Shown piece after piece: positions 1 through 6,505 of a DNA stretch of 9,232 nucleotides. The translations under genes were made by a program, and so were the position numbers. The notes beneath the pieces were generated by a model that did no database searches, had not been told where the DNA came from, and was given only the letters and a program-made list of their open reading frames with translations. This stretch comes from JAHFOW01 sp964370795 (GTDB taxonomy: Bacteria > Planctomycetota > Brocadiia > Brocadiales > Brocadiaceae), in the NCBI GenBank assembly GCA_964370795.1, contig CAYJME010000134.1, positions 1 to 9,232 of the forward strand, given 5' to 3'. The first letter of the stretch is position 1; every line of letters starts with the position of its first letter.

Positions 1-487
1 CCTCGGCACAAAATATAGCGACGCCCTCAAGGCAAGGTTCCTGGATGCCGGTGGTAAAGAAAAATCCATGATTATGGGATGTTATGGGATCGGGGTCAAC
101 CGTATCATTGCATCGCTCATTGAAAGATCCCATGATGAAAATGGTATTATCTGGCCATTGTCGATTGCGCCATACCATGTCATTATAATCCCCGTAAACG
201 TCAACGATAATCAGAGTATGCACATGGCAAATTCCCTTTACGGCGACCTGGGCAGCAAAACGGGTATGGACGTATTATTGGATGACAGAGATCAGAGACC
301 CGGTGTGAAATTCAAGGATGCCGATCTGATTGGTATACCCATAAAAATTATCATTGGTAAAAAATTCACCGAAACAAAAGAGATTGAAATAAAAATAAGA
401 AAGACAGGCGAAACATTTCTGGTAAAACAAGAAGACGTGAAATCAAAGATTGAAGGCCTGTTAGAGACACTGAAGAAAACCAGGTAA
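1..487 (+). CDS. proS: Prolyl-tRNA synthetase, C-terminal part (5' end outside window)
   Basis: Cytoplasmic class II aminoacyl-tRNA synthetase that charges tRNA-Pro with proline using ATP. The frame is open from base 2, so about 161 C-terminal residues are visible. Visible residues 1-34 are the end of the catalytic core, including the class II motif 3 segment GCYGIGVNR with its ATP-binding arginine. The rest is the anticodon-binding domain: the GIIWPLSIAPYHV entry strand, then DVLLDDRDQRPGVKFKDADLIGIP, a signature of bacterial ProRS and related class IIa enzymes. The C-terminus is complete and ends at a TAA. The length of the visible part fits the bacterial (long, editing-domain) ProRS, but the insertion domain itself lies outside the window. 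It is the first gene of the rightward housekeeping run, with a 114-nt gap to the next gene. Identification is very secure. Confidence 0.97.
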   Translation, partial: LGTKYSDALKARFLDAGGKEKSMIMGCYGIGVNRIIASLIERSHDENGIIWPLSIAPYHVIIIPVNVNDNQSMHMANSLYGDLGSKTGMDVLLDDRDQRPGVKFKDADLIGIPIKIIIGKKFTETKEIEIKIRKTGETFLVKQEDVKSKIEGLLETLKKTR

Positions 488-520
488 TGCAAGCCGGGAG
501 AACCGTAATATTATAAAGTC

Positions 521-578
521 CACAGATTGCATAGATACGAATCAAATAATCTATGAAATCTGTGAAATCACAGATTTC
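521..578 (+). promoter_or_regulatory. Two overlapping, mutually exclusive hairpins in the proS-DUF4416 gap
   Basis: Three complementary arms are visible. Arm A (521-536) can pair with arm B (549-564) over 16 positions with one mismatch (529 against 556), leaving a 12-nt loop. Arm B's last ten bases (555-564) also pair perfectly with arm C (569-578) around a 4-nt loop, AAAT. B cannot pair with both, so the RNA could switch between two folds just upstream of the GTG start at 602. Neither fold is followed by a U-run, so a simple intrinsic terminator is unlikely. It may equally be a dispersed palindromic repeat; the CACAGATT/AATCTGTG core resembles short repeats found in many bacterial genomes (recollection, not checked). 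Confidence 0.5.
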
Positions 579-601
579 TGTAGGATCAAATTTCAACTGC
601 C

Positions 602-1147
602 GTGGGACAAATTTCCAAACCAAAACCGGTAAATTTACTTATCGGCATTTTAACCAGTATTCCAGAACTTTTTAGCCAGATGGAAAGAGACCTTGAAGGT
701 TTCTTTGGAAGGATAGACCTTCGGAGCACGATACTCCCTTTTCATTTTACTGATTATTATACTGAAGAAATGGGACAGGGTATCCAACGGCAATTCTATA
801 GTTTTGAAAAACTCATCAGGGCGGACGAACTCGCCACGATTAAAGCAAAAACAAACCACCTGGAAGAAACGCTGGTTTCGCCAAAAAAATACGCTGTCGT
901 GCGACCCGTCAACCTCGACCCCGGTTATATAAATGAAAGCCGGCTTATCCTGGCCTCTACAAAGGATTTTTCCCATCGTATATATTTACGGGATGGCATT
1001 TATGCAGAAGTAACCCTTAACTACCGGAGAGGGAAATATGAATCATTCCCATGGACGTTTCCAGATTATAAAAGTCAGGAATATCAGGATTTCTTTCTTC
1101 TCGTCAGGAATCATTACATTGAAAAACTTAAGAAAATAAAGGAATAA
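602..1147 (+). CDS. DUF4416 family protein, function unknown
   Basis: A 181-residue soluble protein with no signal peptide or membrane segment. It matches the conserved pattern I know for DUF4416: an N-terminal PKPVNLLIGIL strand (residues 7-17), FHFTDYYTEEMG (47-58), RPVNLDPGY (101-109), LASTKDFSHRIYL (117-129) and WTFPDY (151-156). The family occurs in planctomycetes, deltaproteobacteria and related lineages and has no established function; its dense conserved Asp, Tyr and His residues suggest an enzyme or ligand-binding protein, which is only inference. The start is a GTG at 602, chosen because family members begin just before the PKPV motif; the only Shine-Dalgarno-like sequence (AGGA at 582-585) is rather far away. 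The stop lies 7 nt before ndk, whose ribosome site overlaps this gene's end, so the two are probably translated from one message. Confidence 0.85.
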   Translation: MGQISKPKPVNLLIGILTSIPELFSQMERDLEGFFGRIDLRSTILPFHFTDYYTEEMGQGIQRQFYSFEKLIRADELATIKAKTNHLEETLVSPKKYAVVRPVNLDPGYINESRLILASTKDFSHRIYLRDGIYAEVTLNYRRGKYESFPWTFPDYKSQEYQDFFLLVRNHYIEKLKKIKE

Positions 1148-1154
1148 CATTATT

Positions 1155-1625
1155 ATGGAAAAGACCTTGATTATATTAAAACCTGATAGTGTTCAACGTC
1201 GTTTGACAGGAAAGATTATTTCGAGATTTGAAGAAAAAGGTTTTCAGATAATTGGGCTTAAAATGACCCGAATTTCAGAAACCATGGCGAGGAAGCACTA
1301 CGCTGCCCATGATGGCAAGGATTTCTTTGAACCCCTGATCCGGTACACAACCTCTGCTCCGGTAATTGTCATAGCATTAAAAGGCAAGAATGCTATAGAA
1401 GTTGTCCGTAAAATGATGGGCGCCACTTTTGGTTCAAAGTCAGAGCCAGGCACAATCCGCGGCGATTATGCACTCAGCAACCGTTTTAATCTGATTCATG
1501 GCTCAGATTCGCCGGCTTCGGCTGAAAAAGAAATTGGTATCTTCTTTATAAAAGATGAACTCTTTGAATATGCCCCAACTGATTTACCGTGGGTTTATGA
1601 TATGTCTACAGGAGAAATCATCTAA
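1155..1625 (+). CDS. ndk: Nucleoside diphosphate kinase
   Basis: Transfers the gamma-phosphate of ATP to nucleoside diphosphates through a phosphohistidine, balancing NTP and dNTP pools in the cytoplasm. At 156 residues it is slightly longer than the usual bacterial enzyme of about 140; the excess is a C-terminal tail, EYAPTDLPWVYDMSTGEII. Visible active-site features are the ILKPD strand with K9, the TIRGDYA nucleotide loop (R102), and NLIHGSDS with catalytic H115, followed by E126. The ATG at 1155 has AAAGGA at 1138-1143, inside the end of the preceding gene. It sits 7 nt after the DUF4416 gene and 11 nt before the pseudouridine synthase. All key residues are present, so it should be active. 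Confidence 0.97.
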   Translation: MEKTLIILKPDSVQRRLTGKIISRFEEKGFQIIGLKMTRISETMARKHYAAHDGKDFFEPLIRYTTSAPVIVIALKGKNAIEVVRKMMGATFGSKSEPGTIRGDYALSNRFNLIHGSDSPASAEKEIGIFFIKDELFEYAPTDLPWVYDMSTGEII

Positions 1626-1636
1626 AGTACATACGA

Positions 1637-2509
1637 ATGCCTATTCGAAAATTTACCCTTACCCATCATAACAGCTTACAAACACTCCTCAATTTTATCG
1701 CTCACAAGCTAACCATCTCCAAAAACAAGGCAAAACAACTGCTCGACAAGCGGCATGTTTTTGTGAATAAAAAAAGGGTCTGGATTGCCTCGTATCAATT
1801 GCAGAAAGGCGATATTATTGAAGTCGCTATAAATGACACAGAACCATTAAATTTCACTTCAAAAGATGAAGGAACAGGCTATAAAGAAGTTAACATCCTG
1901 TTTCACGACGATTTTTATCTCATTGTTTCAAAACCGCCCTATCTTTTGACGAATGGTACGGACAGTCTCGAATCGCATCTGAGAGCACGCTTTAAAAACA
2001 ACCAGATTCAGGCTGTCCATCGGCTGGACAGAGATACATCAGGCGCCGTTATCTTTGCAATGGACAAGGACGCCTTTGAACGTATAAAGTCCATGTTTAA
2101 AAACAATCTTGTTAAAAAAGTTTACAGGACAATTGTACAGGGACGTATAGGAAAACAAACCTTTACGATAAGTACCCCGATACAAGGGCAAAGAGCCATA
2201 ACCCATGTAAAGACTTTAAAAAAAGGAACTATTGCCTCCTATCTGGAAGTAATGATTGAAACGGGCAGGACGCATCAAATCAGGATACATCTGGCTTCTG
2301 TGGGTCATCCTGTCATTGGAGAACGGGAATACAACCGCAAGCCAATCAATAATCCACTCCTGAGACACGCTGCAAGACAGATGTTGCATTCATACCAGAT
2401 AGCTTTTACCCACCCATACACGCAAAAGACCATATCCATATCAGCAGATATACCCGAAGATTTCCGTCAATGCCTGAAAAATCTTGGACTTAAGGAAAAG
2501 GAAATTTAA
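1637..2509 (+). CDS. RluA-family RNA pseudouridine synthase with S4 domain
   Basis: Isomerises uridine to pseudouridine in structured RNA, most likely 23S rRNA by analogy with RluC and RluD. The 290 residues comprise an N-terminal S4 RNA-binding domain (about 13-67, with the SKNKAKQLLDKRHVFVNKKRV stretch) and an RluA-type catalytic domain (about 85-280). Motif II is HRLDRDTSG with catalytic D131. Later conserved segments are GRTHQIRIHLASVGHPVIG (210-228) and the final LHSYQIAFTHP (250-260). The substrate cannot be told from sequence, so no symbol is given. The ATG at 1637 has no clear ribosome site but lies 11 nt after the ndk stop, which suggests translational coupling. It is the last + strand gene and converges on the deaminase gene. 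Confidence 0.93.
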   Translation: MPIRKFTLTHHNSLQTLLNFIAHKLTISKNKAKQLLDKRHVFVNKKRVWIASYQLQKGDIIEVAINDTEPLNFTSKDEGTGYKEVNILFHDDFYLIVSKPPYLLTNGTDSLESHLRARFKNNQIQAVHRLDRDTSGAVIFAMDKDAFERIKSMFKNNLVKKVYRTIVQGRIGKQTFTISTPIQGQRAITHVKTLKKGTIASYLEVMIETGRTHQIRIHLASVGHPVIGEREYNRKPINNPLLRHAARQMLHSYQIAFTHPYTQKTISISADIPEDFRQCLKNLGLKEKEI

Positions 2510-2672
2510 ATTAGGCGTAGGATGGACTTCGTCGAGAACGTTCGACCGAACTCACGTCAAGGTCTCAGTCGAACGATTAAGGCGTTGTTTTTTACGCAGA
2601 ATCCACCTTCATTGCTTTTATAAATGGTGGGTTCGCTCCGTTTAACCCACCCTACCGAAAAACCCGCCTGGT
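2510..2672. repeat. Convergent intergenic region made of degenerate palindromic repeats
   Basis: This 163-nt gap lies between the converging ends of the pseudouridine synthase and deaminase genes and holds no plausible ORF. It contains an 8-bp inverted repeat (2539-2546 with 2568-2575) inside a segment whose blocks 2525-2534 and 2563-2578 recur, reversed, at 7932-7941 and 7913-7928. It also contains a GC-rich 8-bp hairpin at 2626-2651 (GGTGGGTT, 10-nt loop, AACCCACC), similar to the common GGTGGGTT...AACCCACCCTAC intergenic repeat. That hairpin may act as a bidirectional terminator for both genes, although no U-run follows on either strand. Confidence 0.6.
2626..2651. terminator. GC-rich hairpin between convergent genes, possible bidirectional terminator
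   Basis: Perfect 8-bp stem GGTGGGTT/AACCCACC around a 10-nt loop, 117 nt after the pseudouridine synthase stop and 22 nt after the deaminase stop. Its position between two converging genes fits termination, but the lack of a U-tract leaves a repeat-element origin just as likely. Confidence 0.35.
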
Positions 2673-3149
2673 TCAGTAGATTCTTTTATTTTCTTGTTCA
2701 GACCATAATCTAAACAATTCTATATTTTCATCCCGCAGGACATCTCCAACGATTTCTATCGGGCTGTTACCTGATTTTTTCATGGTATCATTTGAAATCG
2801 TTAGTTCGCTAAACCCTAATTTTTTTGCATCTTCGATCCTTGCCCCATAAACGATTTTTGAAATCTTTGCCCAGTGGCAGGCGCTAAAGCACATGGGACA
2901 TGGCTCACAGGTGGAGTAAATAACACAACCGGTCAAGTCCACCGCATTCAATTTTCTGCAAGCCTCCCGAATGGCACATATTTCTGCGTGTCCGGTTATA
3001 TCCGTGTCTTCCCAGACTCTGTTATGAACGCATGTTACAACTTCTTTATTTCTTGCTACACATGCGCCAAATGGCGTTTGTCCCCGTTTAATGCCCTCTT
3101 TTGCCTTGTTTATGGCAAGTCTCATGAATCTTTCATCTACCGGTATCAT
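2673..3149 (-). CDS. Guanine deaminase-like nucleoside/cytidine deaminase family protein
   Basis: A zinc-dependent cytidine deaminase fold enzyme of 158 residues. Visible features are the FGACV substrate strand (27-31), N43 in HNRVWE, the HAE motif with zinc ligand H54 and proton-shuttling E56, and CEPCPMC with zinc ligands C84 and C87. Length and overall layout, including the C-terminal FRLW...NKRIY tail (146-158), resemble Bacillus-type guanine deaminase GuaD (guanine to xanthine) more than tRNA adenosine deaminase TadA, whose usual tail differs. Cytosine or other purine specificity cannot be excluded. The ATG at 3147-3149 has only a weak GGG upstream. A 7-bp inverted repeat (3171-3177 with 3188-3194) lies just before the start. 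The gene is well separated from its same-strand neighbour by a 280-nt palindromic region, so it likely has its own promoter. Confidence 0.88.
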   Translation of the reverse strand: MIPVDERFMRLAINKAKEGIKRGQTPFGACVARNKEVVTCVHNRVWEDTDITGHAEICAIREACRKLNAVDLTGCVIYSTCEPCPMCFSACHWAKISKIVYGARIEDAKKLGFSELTISNDTMKKSGNSPIEIVGDVLRDENIELFRLWSEQENKRIY

Positions 3150-3183
3150 CGTAACCCATCAAGTCCTGTTTTGAGTTGTCTTT

Positions 3184-3389
3184 ATGTAACTCAAGGCTTC
3201 AGAATTTGTGCAAAAAGGCAATCATCATATCGTTTCGAGGGGTTTTTCCAAAGCAATCTCCTGGAATTATTATAATGAGGGAAAGATTGCTTCCCTTTGC
3301 TCGCAATGACACATAAAACCCGGCTTTTTGCACAGCCTCTTCAGGTTTGATACCCTGCATAGGATCAAACCTGAAGGTTTGAGTTACAT
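3184..3389. repeat. Nested foldback (MITE-like) region between cupredoxin and deaminase genes
   Basis: Three pairs of inverted arms occur in nested order: 3184-3194 with 3379-3389 (11 of 11, ATGTAACTCAA/TTGAGTTACAT), 3207-3217 with 3324-3334 (11 of 11, TGTGCAAAAAG/CTTTTTGCACA), and 3251-3259 with 3284-3292 (9 of 9, AAGCAATCT/AGATTGCTT). The right arm carries an additional 13-bp hairpin (3339-3351 with 3364-3376). The centre holds a degenerate form of the widespread 'TCATTGCGAGC...AAGCAATC' repeat. No transposase is present. This explains most of the 280-nt gap; no supported gene is seen here. Confidence 0.6.
3339..3376. terminator. Strong 13-bp hairpin downstream of the cupredoxin gene
   Basis: CTTCAGGTTTGAT (3339-3351) pairs perfectly with ATCAAACCTGAAG (3364-3376) around a 12-nt loop. 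It lies 54 nt beyond the cupredoxin stop in the direction of transcription and could terminate that operon. No U-tract follows, so it may instead be part of the repeat region. Confidence 0.4.
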
Positions 3390-3429
3390 CGAGGCATATT
3401 CTGAAAACCCATACAAATAAAATGCCAAA

Positions 3430-4065
3430 TTACTTTAATTCAAACTCTATGGTGATCGATGCGCCCGCTTTGACTTCAATCTCACGGTCTGCTGCCTTGA
3501 GTCGCTCATTCCAGAGTTTTACTCTGCATTTTCCTTCAGGCACATTGGGAAGAGAAAAGCTTCCGTCATTATTGACACGCGCAAAGTATGGATTTTGTAA
3601 TACCAGGGCATAGGCCAACATGTCCACATGCACATTACAACGAAGAGTGGCAATGCCTAATTTATTGAAGGTAAACGGTCTTGTTTCATCTTTAAGCCAG
3701 GTGCCTAAATTCATATTATCTGCAACGGCGTCGGGAGAATAAATGTTATGCTGAACCATATCGCTGTTGAGAAAGTCAACCGTGGTTCCTTTTACCAACG
3801 GCAGCACATGGGGAATAAAGGCCATGTTTTTTTGATCCATAACTACATGTTCCCTTGGGGGTTCATAAGTATTCGGCACATTTTCGACATAGACAATGGA
3901 ATCCTTAATATATTTGGCTTTTTTTGCCTTAACGATCCCCTGAATGCTGCCGACACCCTTTTCTTCTGCAAAAACATGCAGGACAGTAGAGAAAGTTATC
4001 ACAAATAGCGCTGTGAATAAAACAGTCAGTTTTTTTATAGTAGTCCATGTATTGTTCATAAACAT
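3430..4065 (-). CDS. Secreted cupredoxin-domain protein ('methylamine utilization protein'-like)
   Basis: Probable exported blue-copper protein of 211 residues. Residues 1-33 form a Sec signal peptide (KK, then a hydrophobic LTVLFTALFVITFSTVL core, likely cleavage after VFA). The next part (about 38-157) is a plastocyanin/azurin-type beta-sandwich. Candidate copper ligands are H106 (in MVQHNIYSP), C143, H146 and M149 (in RCNVHVDM). After the cupredoxin comes NPYFARVNNDGSFSLPNVPEGKCRVKLWNE (158-187), like a small carboxypeptidase-regulatory-type beta domain. The Cys-x2-His-x2-Met loop is shorter than the Cys-x2-His-x4-Met of plastocyanin. Start chosen at 4065 because AAGGAG (minus strand, 4083-4078) lies 12 nt upstream; M3 is an alternative. 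It probably carries electrons or binds copper in the periplasm or paryphoplasm. It follows the membrane-anchored gene by 57 nt, suggesting an operon. Confidence 0.85.
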   Translation of the reverse strand: MFMNNTWTTIKKLTVLFTALFVITFSTVLHVFAEEKGVGSIQGIVKAKKAKYIKDSIVYVENVPNTYEPPREHVVMDQKNMAFIPHVLPLVKGTTVDFLNSDMVQHNIYSPDAVADNMNLGTWLKDETRPFTFNKLGIATLRCNVHVDMLAYALVLQNPYFARVNNDGSFSLPNVPEGKCRVKLWNERLKAADREIEVKAGASITIEFELK

Positions 4066-4122
4066 TGATGTCAGATTCTCCTTATAAATAACCCTTCTGC
4101 TTAGGGTTTATTATTATGAATT

Positions 4123-5160
4123 CTATCTTTTGTGAAATACTTCCAGGAAGAACAATGCAAAATATCCAATCAACAAAACAAACCAGCCGAAGGCAATAAT
4201 AAATTCAAGGGTAGTGGAAAATGACACGGAAAAGTTTTCCGAGATCATACTGTAAATGTCTTCCAGGTCATCGAGGGCCTTGTTAATATTTGCCCTCCAC
4301 GCCTCAAGGTGAAGTTTCTTGATCATCAGATCGTATAATCGGGCGGAATACCAATCTCCAATCAGTTTAATATCGCGTTCTGTAGCTTCAAATTCCATGA
4401 TGGATCCGGCGCGTATCTGAATAATTTCACGCAGGGAGTGTCTAATCTCCCTGGTTTTGAGCCACGGTATCTTTCTCTCCGTGGTTCTTTGTAAAAGTCG
4501 TGCGGCTGTTTCCAGTCGTTCCTCCAGTTCCTGTTCCAAAACCCTTAGTTTCAAGAGATGAAGGTTGGCAATCTGAAAAAGCTCAATATTGCTGGCAAAA
4601 TCGCCTCGCGGATCAAATACAAACGCCCCGTCCCAATCAACGATCGTTATATCATCTTTCGCATATTTAATATAAAATTTGAGCGTTGCATCGATCTCCT
4701 CCTCATCCAGAGGTATCCGCTCCGTCTTCAAAAGCCCTGCAATACTATCTTTATGTTGAGAAATAACACCCTCAGGGTCGCCCTTATAGTCTGATACACA
4801 GTATACCGTGTACTCTTCGTCAAAATAGGGGTCGCAGTGATATTCCCATAAAATGGTTCGGCATTCGACAATGAGATTTCCTTTAATATCAAAAACACTA
4901 CTATCTAAAATATTTTCCAGTTCAAGAGACGCCTCTACAATAACAACACCCGGCGGACAAAACTTTACCAGGAAATCAACGGCCATGTTTTCAATGGTTC
5001 TCTTTTCCTCCTTAACGATCATTTGCTTGGGAAGCACGCCAGGATACGACGGAGAACTTTTGAGTTTTTTGATATCAACAATTTCTTCCGCATCAGGACT
5101 CATTTCAGTAATCCCCACGAGGAAGGAAATCAGGGTGCCTTTGACCGGATCAGTGTTCAT
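4123..5160 (-). CDS. Conserved uncharacterised coiled-coil protein with C-terminal membrane anchor
   Basis: A 345-residue protein with no signal peptide. Residues 1-185 look like a soluble alpha/beta region ending in YAKDDITIVDWDGAFVFDP (166-184). Residues 190-305 are helical and highly charged, with coiled-coil character (LLKLRVLEQELEERLETAARLL at 202-223) and a second conserved-looking helix, GDWYSARLYDLMIKKLHLEAW (268-288). Residues 318-340 form one hydrophobic transmembrane segment just before the end (FHKR), so most of the protein would face the cytoplasm. This layout, soluble domain then helices then a C-terminal LE-type membrane helix, resembles RMD1/DUF155 proteins and related uncharacterised bacterial families, but I cannot confirm membership. 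No function is known to me. The ATG at 5158-5160 lacks a clear ribosome site. It precedes the cupredoxin gene by 57 nt on the same strand. Confidence 0.75.
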   Translation of the reverse strand: MNTDPVKGTLISFLVGITEMSPDAEEIVDIKKLKSSPSYPGVLPKQMIVKEEKRTIENMAVDFLVKFCPPGVVIVEASLELENILDSSVFDIKGNLIVECRTILWEYHCDPYFDEEYTVYCVSDYKGDPEGVISQHKDSIAGLLKTERIPLDEEEIDATLKFYIKYAKDDITIVDWDGAFVFDPRGDFASNIELFQIANLHLLKLRVLEQELEERLETAARLLQRTTERKIPWLKTREIRHSLREIIQIRAGSIMEFEATERDIKLIGDWYSARLYDLMIKKLHLEAWRANINKALDDLEDIYSMISENFSVSFSTTLEFIIAFGWFVLLIGYFALFFLEVFHKR

Positions 5161-5181
5161 GTATTAATTTCAGGAATTTTA

Positions 5182-5213
5182 ATTATGTGGTTTTGTGGTT
5201 GCCTCTGCAAGGC
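5182..5213 (-). promoter_or_regulatory. Possible promoter of the anchored protein-cupredoxin operon
   Basis: On the minus strand TTGCAG is followed after 17 nt by CATAAT (5187-5182), placing a start point roughly 14 nt before the ATG at 5160. The -10 element matches five of six consensus bases, while the -35 element matches only three and overlaps the hairpin at 5207-5224. Weak prediction from sequence alone. Confidence 0.25.
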
Positions 5214-5224
5214 TAAAGCCTTGC
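5207..5224. repeat. Short perfect palindrome GCAAGGC-TAAA-GCCTTGC
   Basis: A 7-bp stem with a 4-nt TAAA loop in the 160-nt gap between the MAT stop and the start of the anchored-protein gene. It resembles short GC-rich palindromic repeats seen widely in bacterial intergenic regions. It could help end the uspA-MAT message, but no U-run follows. The rest of the gap shows nothing else convincing. Confidence 0.45.
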
Positions 5225-5320
5225 CCTCCATGCAACACGTTCCTAAGCCGTAAAACAAAAGTTGCAGAAGGCATAATCAAACCTATGCCCGATACTCAAA
5301 GCAGACATACTCGAAAATTT

Positions 5321-6502
5321 TCAGAACATCGAATATCGTCTTTCTAAGATACCAGCCCATAACTGGGGTATTTGTTGAAGATTTCGCTTTATAATGTCCC
5401 TGCACAGTTCTTCTAGCTCCTTTTCCGGAAGTTCTGAACGAATTTTCACATGGACAATTTGAGGGTCTGTAATAGACGCTCCGATCTGACTAACCAGATA
5501 ACACTCCGCCTCGGAAATCTGGGTGTCACGGGTCATATCATGAGTTATTTCGTTTGCGACGACATTATAAAGCTTGCCCGTATGGGTGACAGGATTTTTC
5601 CCCGCTGTAGCCTCCAGGGTCATCGGCCGGTAAGGCGTAATCAGCCCATTCGCCCTGTTTCCCCGGCCTACCTGACCATCATCGCCACACTCGGCGCTTG
5701 TCCCTGTTACGGTTAGATAACAAATGTCCTTGTCATAATTATCCGCCGCATTGATAACGATGGAGACCTCCCGGTTTGTCCGGCTTCTTATAAAGTTCCG
5801 GATATACTCGAGCAAATTTGCCTTTATTTCAAAATATTCCTTTTTTGAAGAAATATACCGGGAAACAAAGGCAATGGCAATCGTGAGATTTATTTTGTCA
5901 TATATGCGTATCCCCATGATTTTGATGTCCTCGCCAATCATGGGATAATTCTGTTTTGCTTCCGTGGAATTCAGGAAATGTTCGACATAATAAACCAGTG
6001 ACTCGGTTTCAGTCATAGGCGAGAAACCCACGCCAATCGATGTGTCGTTTGCCAGTGGCGCCAGGCTATCAAAGGTTGCCCGCAGGTCAACGCTGCCGGT
6101 TCTTATCTTTGTTTCAACCAGGACATTTTTTTCGGGTTCCAGGAATCGCAGCCTCTCTCCCAGCCACTTAATGGTCGTTTCTCTGGCAATCTCTTCCAGG
6201 GGTACTTTTTTGCTTCCCACAACCTCCACAGCACGGCCAACGATAATCAGCTGTAACGGGGTAATTACCTCGCCACCGCCAAAACAGACCACAGAACGCC
6301 CCCCTACAAGGAGGCATTTATCAATATTATGGTGGAACACCCTGCCAAATTTTTCCAGATAATAACGGGAAAAGGCGATGCTCACCTCTTCGGCAGCCCG
6401 GTCACATAAGGTGTCCGGATGTCCCAGTCCCTTGCGTTCGACAATCTCAATGGCAGATTCCTGAACAGGTATATCCTTCGATTTTTCAATAATTATTTCC
6501 AT
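5321..6502 (-). CDS. mat: S-adenosylmethionine synthetase, archaeal-type family (PF01941-like)
   Basis: Makes S-adenosylmethionine from ATP and methionine in the cytoplasm. The 393 residues match the archaeal MAT family, not bacterial MetK. Visible archaeal-type segments are VERKGLGHPDTLCDRAAEEVS (21-41), HHNIDKCLLVGG (57-68), VDLRATFDSLAPLANDTSIGVGFSP (138-162), and GTSAECGDDGQVGRGNRANGLITPYRPMTLEA (267-298), followed by GKNPVTHTGKLYN (301-313). Bacterial MetK has a different GHPDK.cDqIsDa start and GGGAFSGKDP loop, neither of which is present. The length is normal for the family. The ATG at 6500-6502 is 3 nt after the UspA stop, so translation is probably coupled. The last codons (RYSMF, then TGA) lie in a 16-nt sequence that recurs in an intergenic palindrome near 7168-7183. 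Transfer from archaea, directly or anciently, is likely. Confidence 0.94.
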   Translation of the reverse strand: MEIIIEKSKDIPVQESAIEIVERKGLGHPDTLCDRAAEEVSIAFSRYYLEKFGRVFHHNIDKCLLVGGRSVVCFGGGEVITPLQLIIVGRAVEVVGSKKVPLEEIARETTIKWLGERLRFLEPEKNVLVETKIRTGSVDLRATFDSLAPLANDTSIGVGFSPMTETESLVYYVEHFLNSTEAKQNYPMIGEDIKIMGIRIYDKINLTIAIAFVSRYISSKKEYFEIKANLLEYIRNFIRSRTNREVSIVINAADNYDKDICYLTVTGTSAECGDDGQVGRGNRANGLITPYRPMTLEATAGKNPVTHTGKLYNVVANEITHDMTRDTQISEAECYLVSQIGASITDPQIVHVKIRSELPEKELEELCRDIIKRNLQQIPQLWAGILERRYSMF

Positions 6503-6505
6503 ATA

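Noticed and set aside
485..601. Intrinsic terminator for proS
   Set aside because: The hairpins are strong but neither is followed by a run of T.
2874..3275. A + strand ORF of 133 codons
   Set aside because: It is antisense to the well-supported deaminase gene and continues into repeat sequence; its protein resembles nothing I recognise.
2510..3429. A CRISPR array or transposon, suggested by the repeats
   Set aside because: The repeats are palindromes with one or two copies, without regular spacers, and no cas or transposase gene is present.
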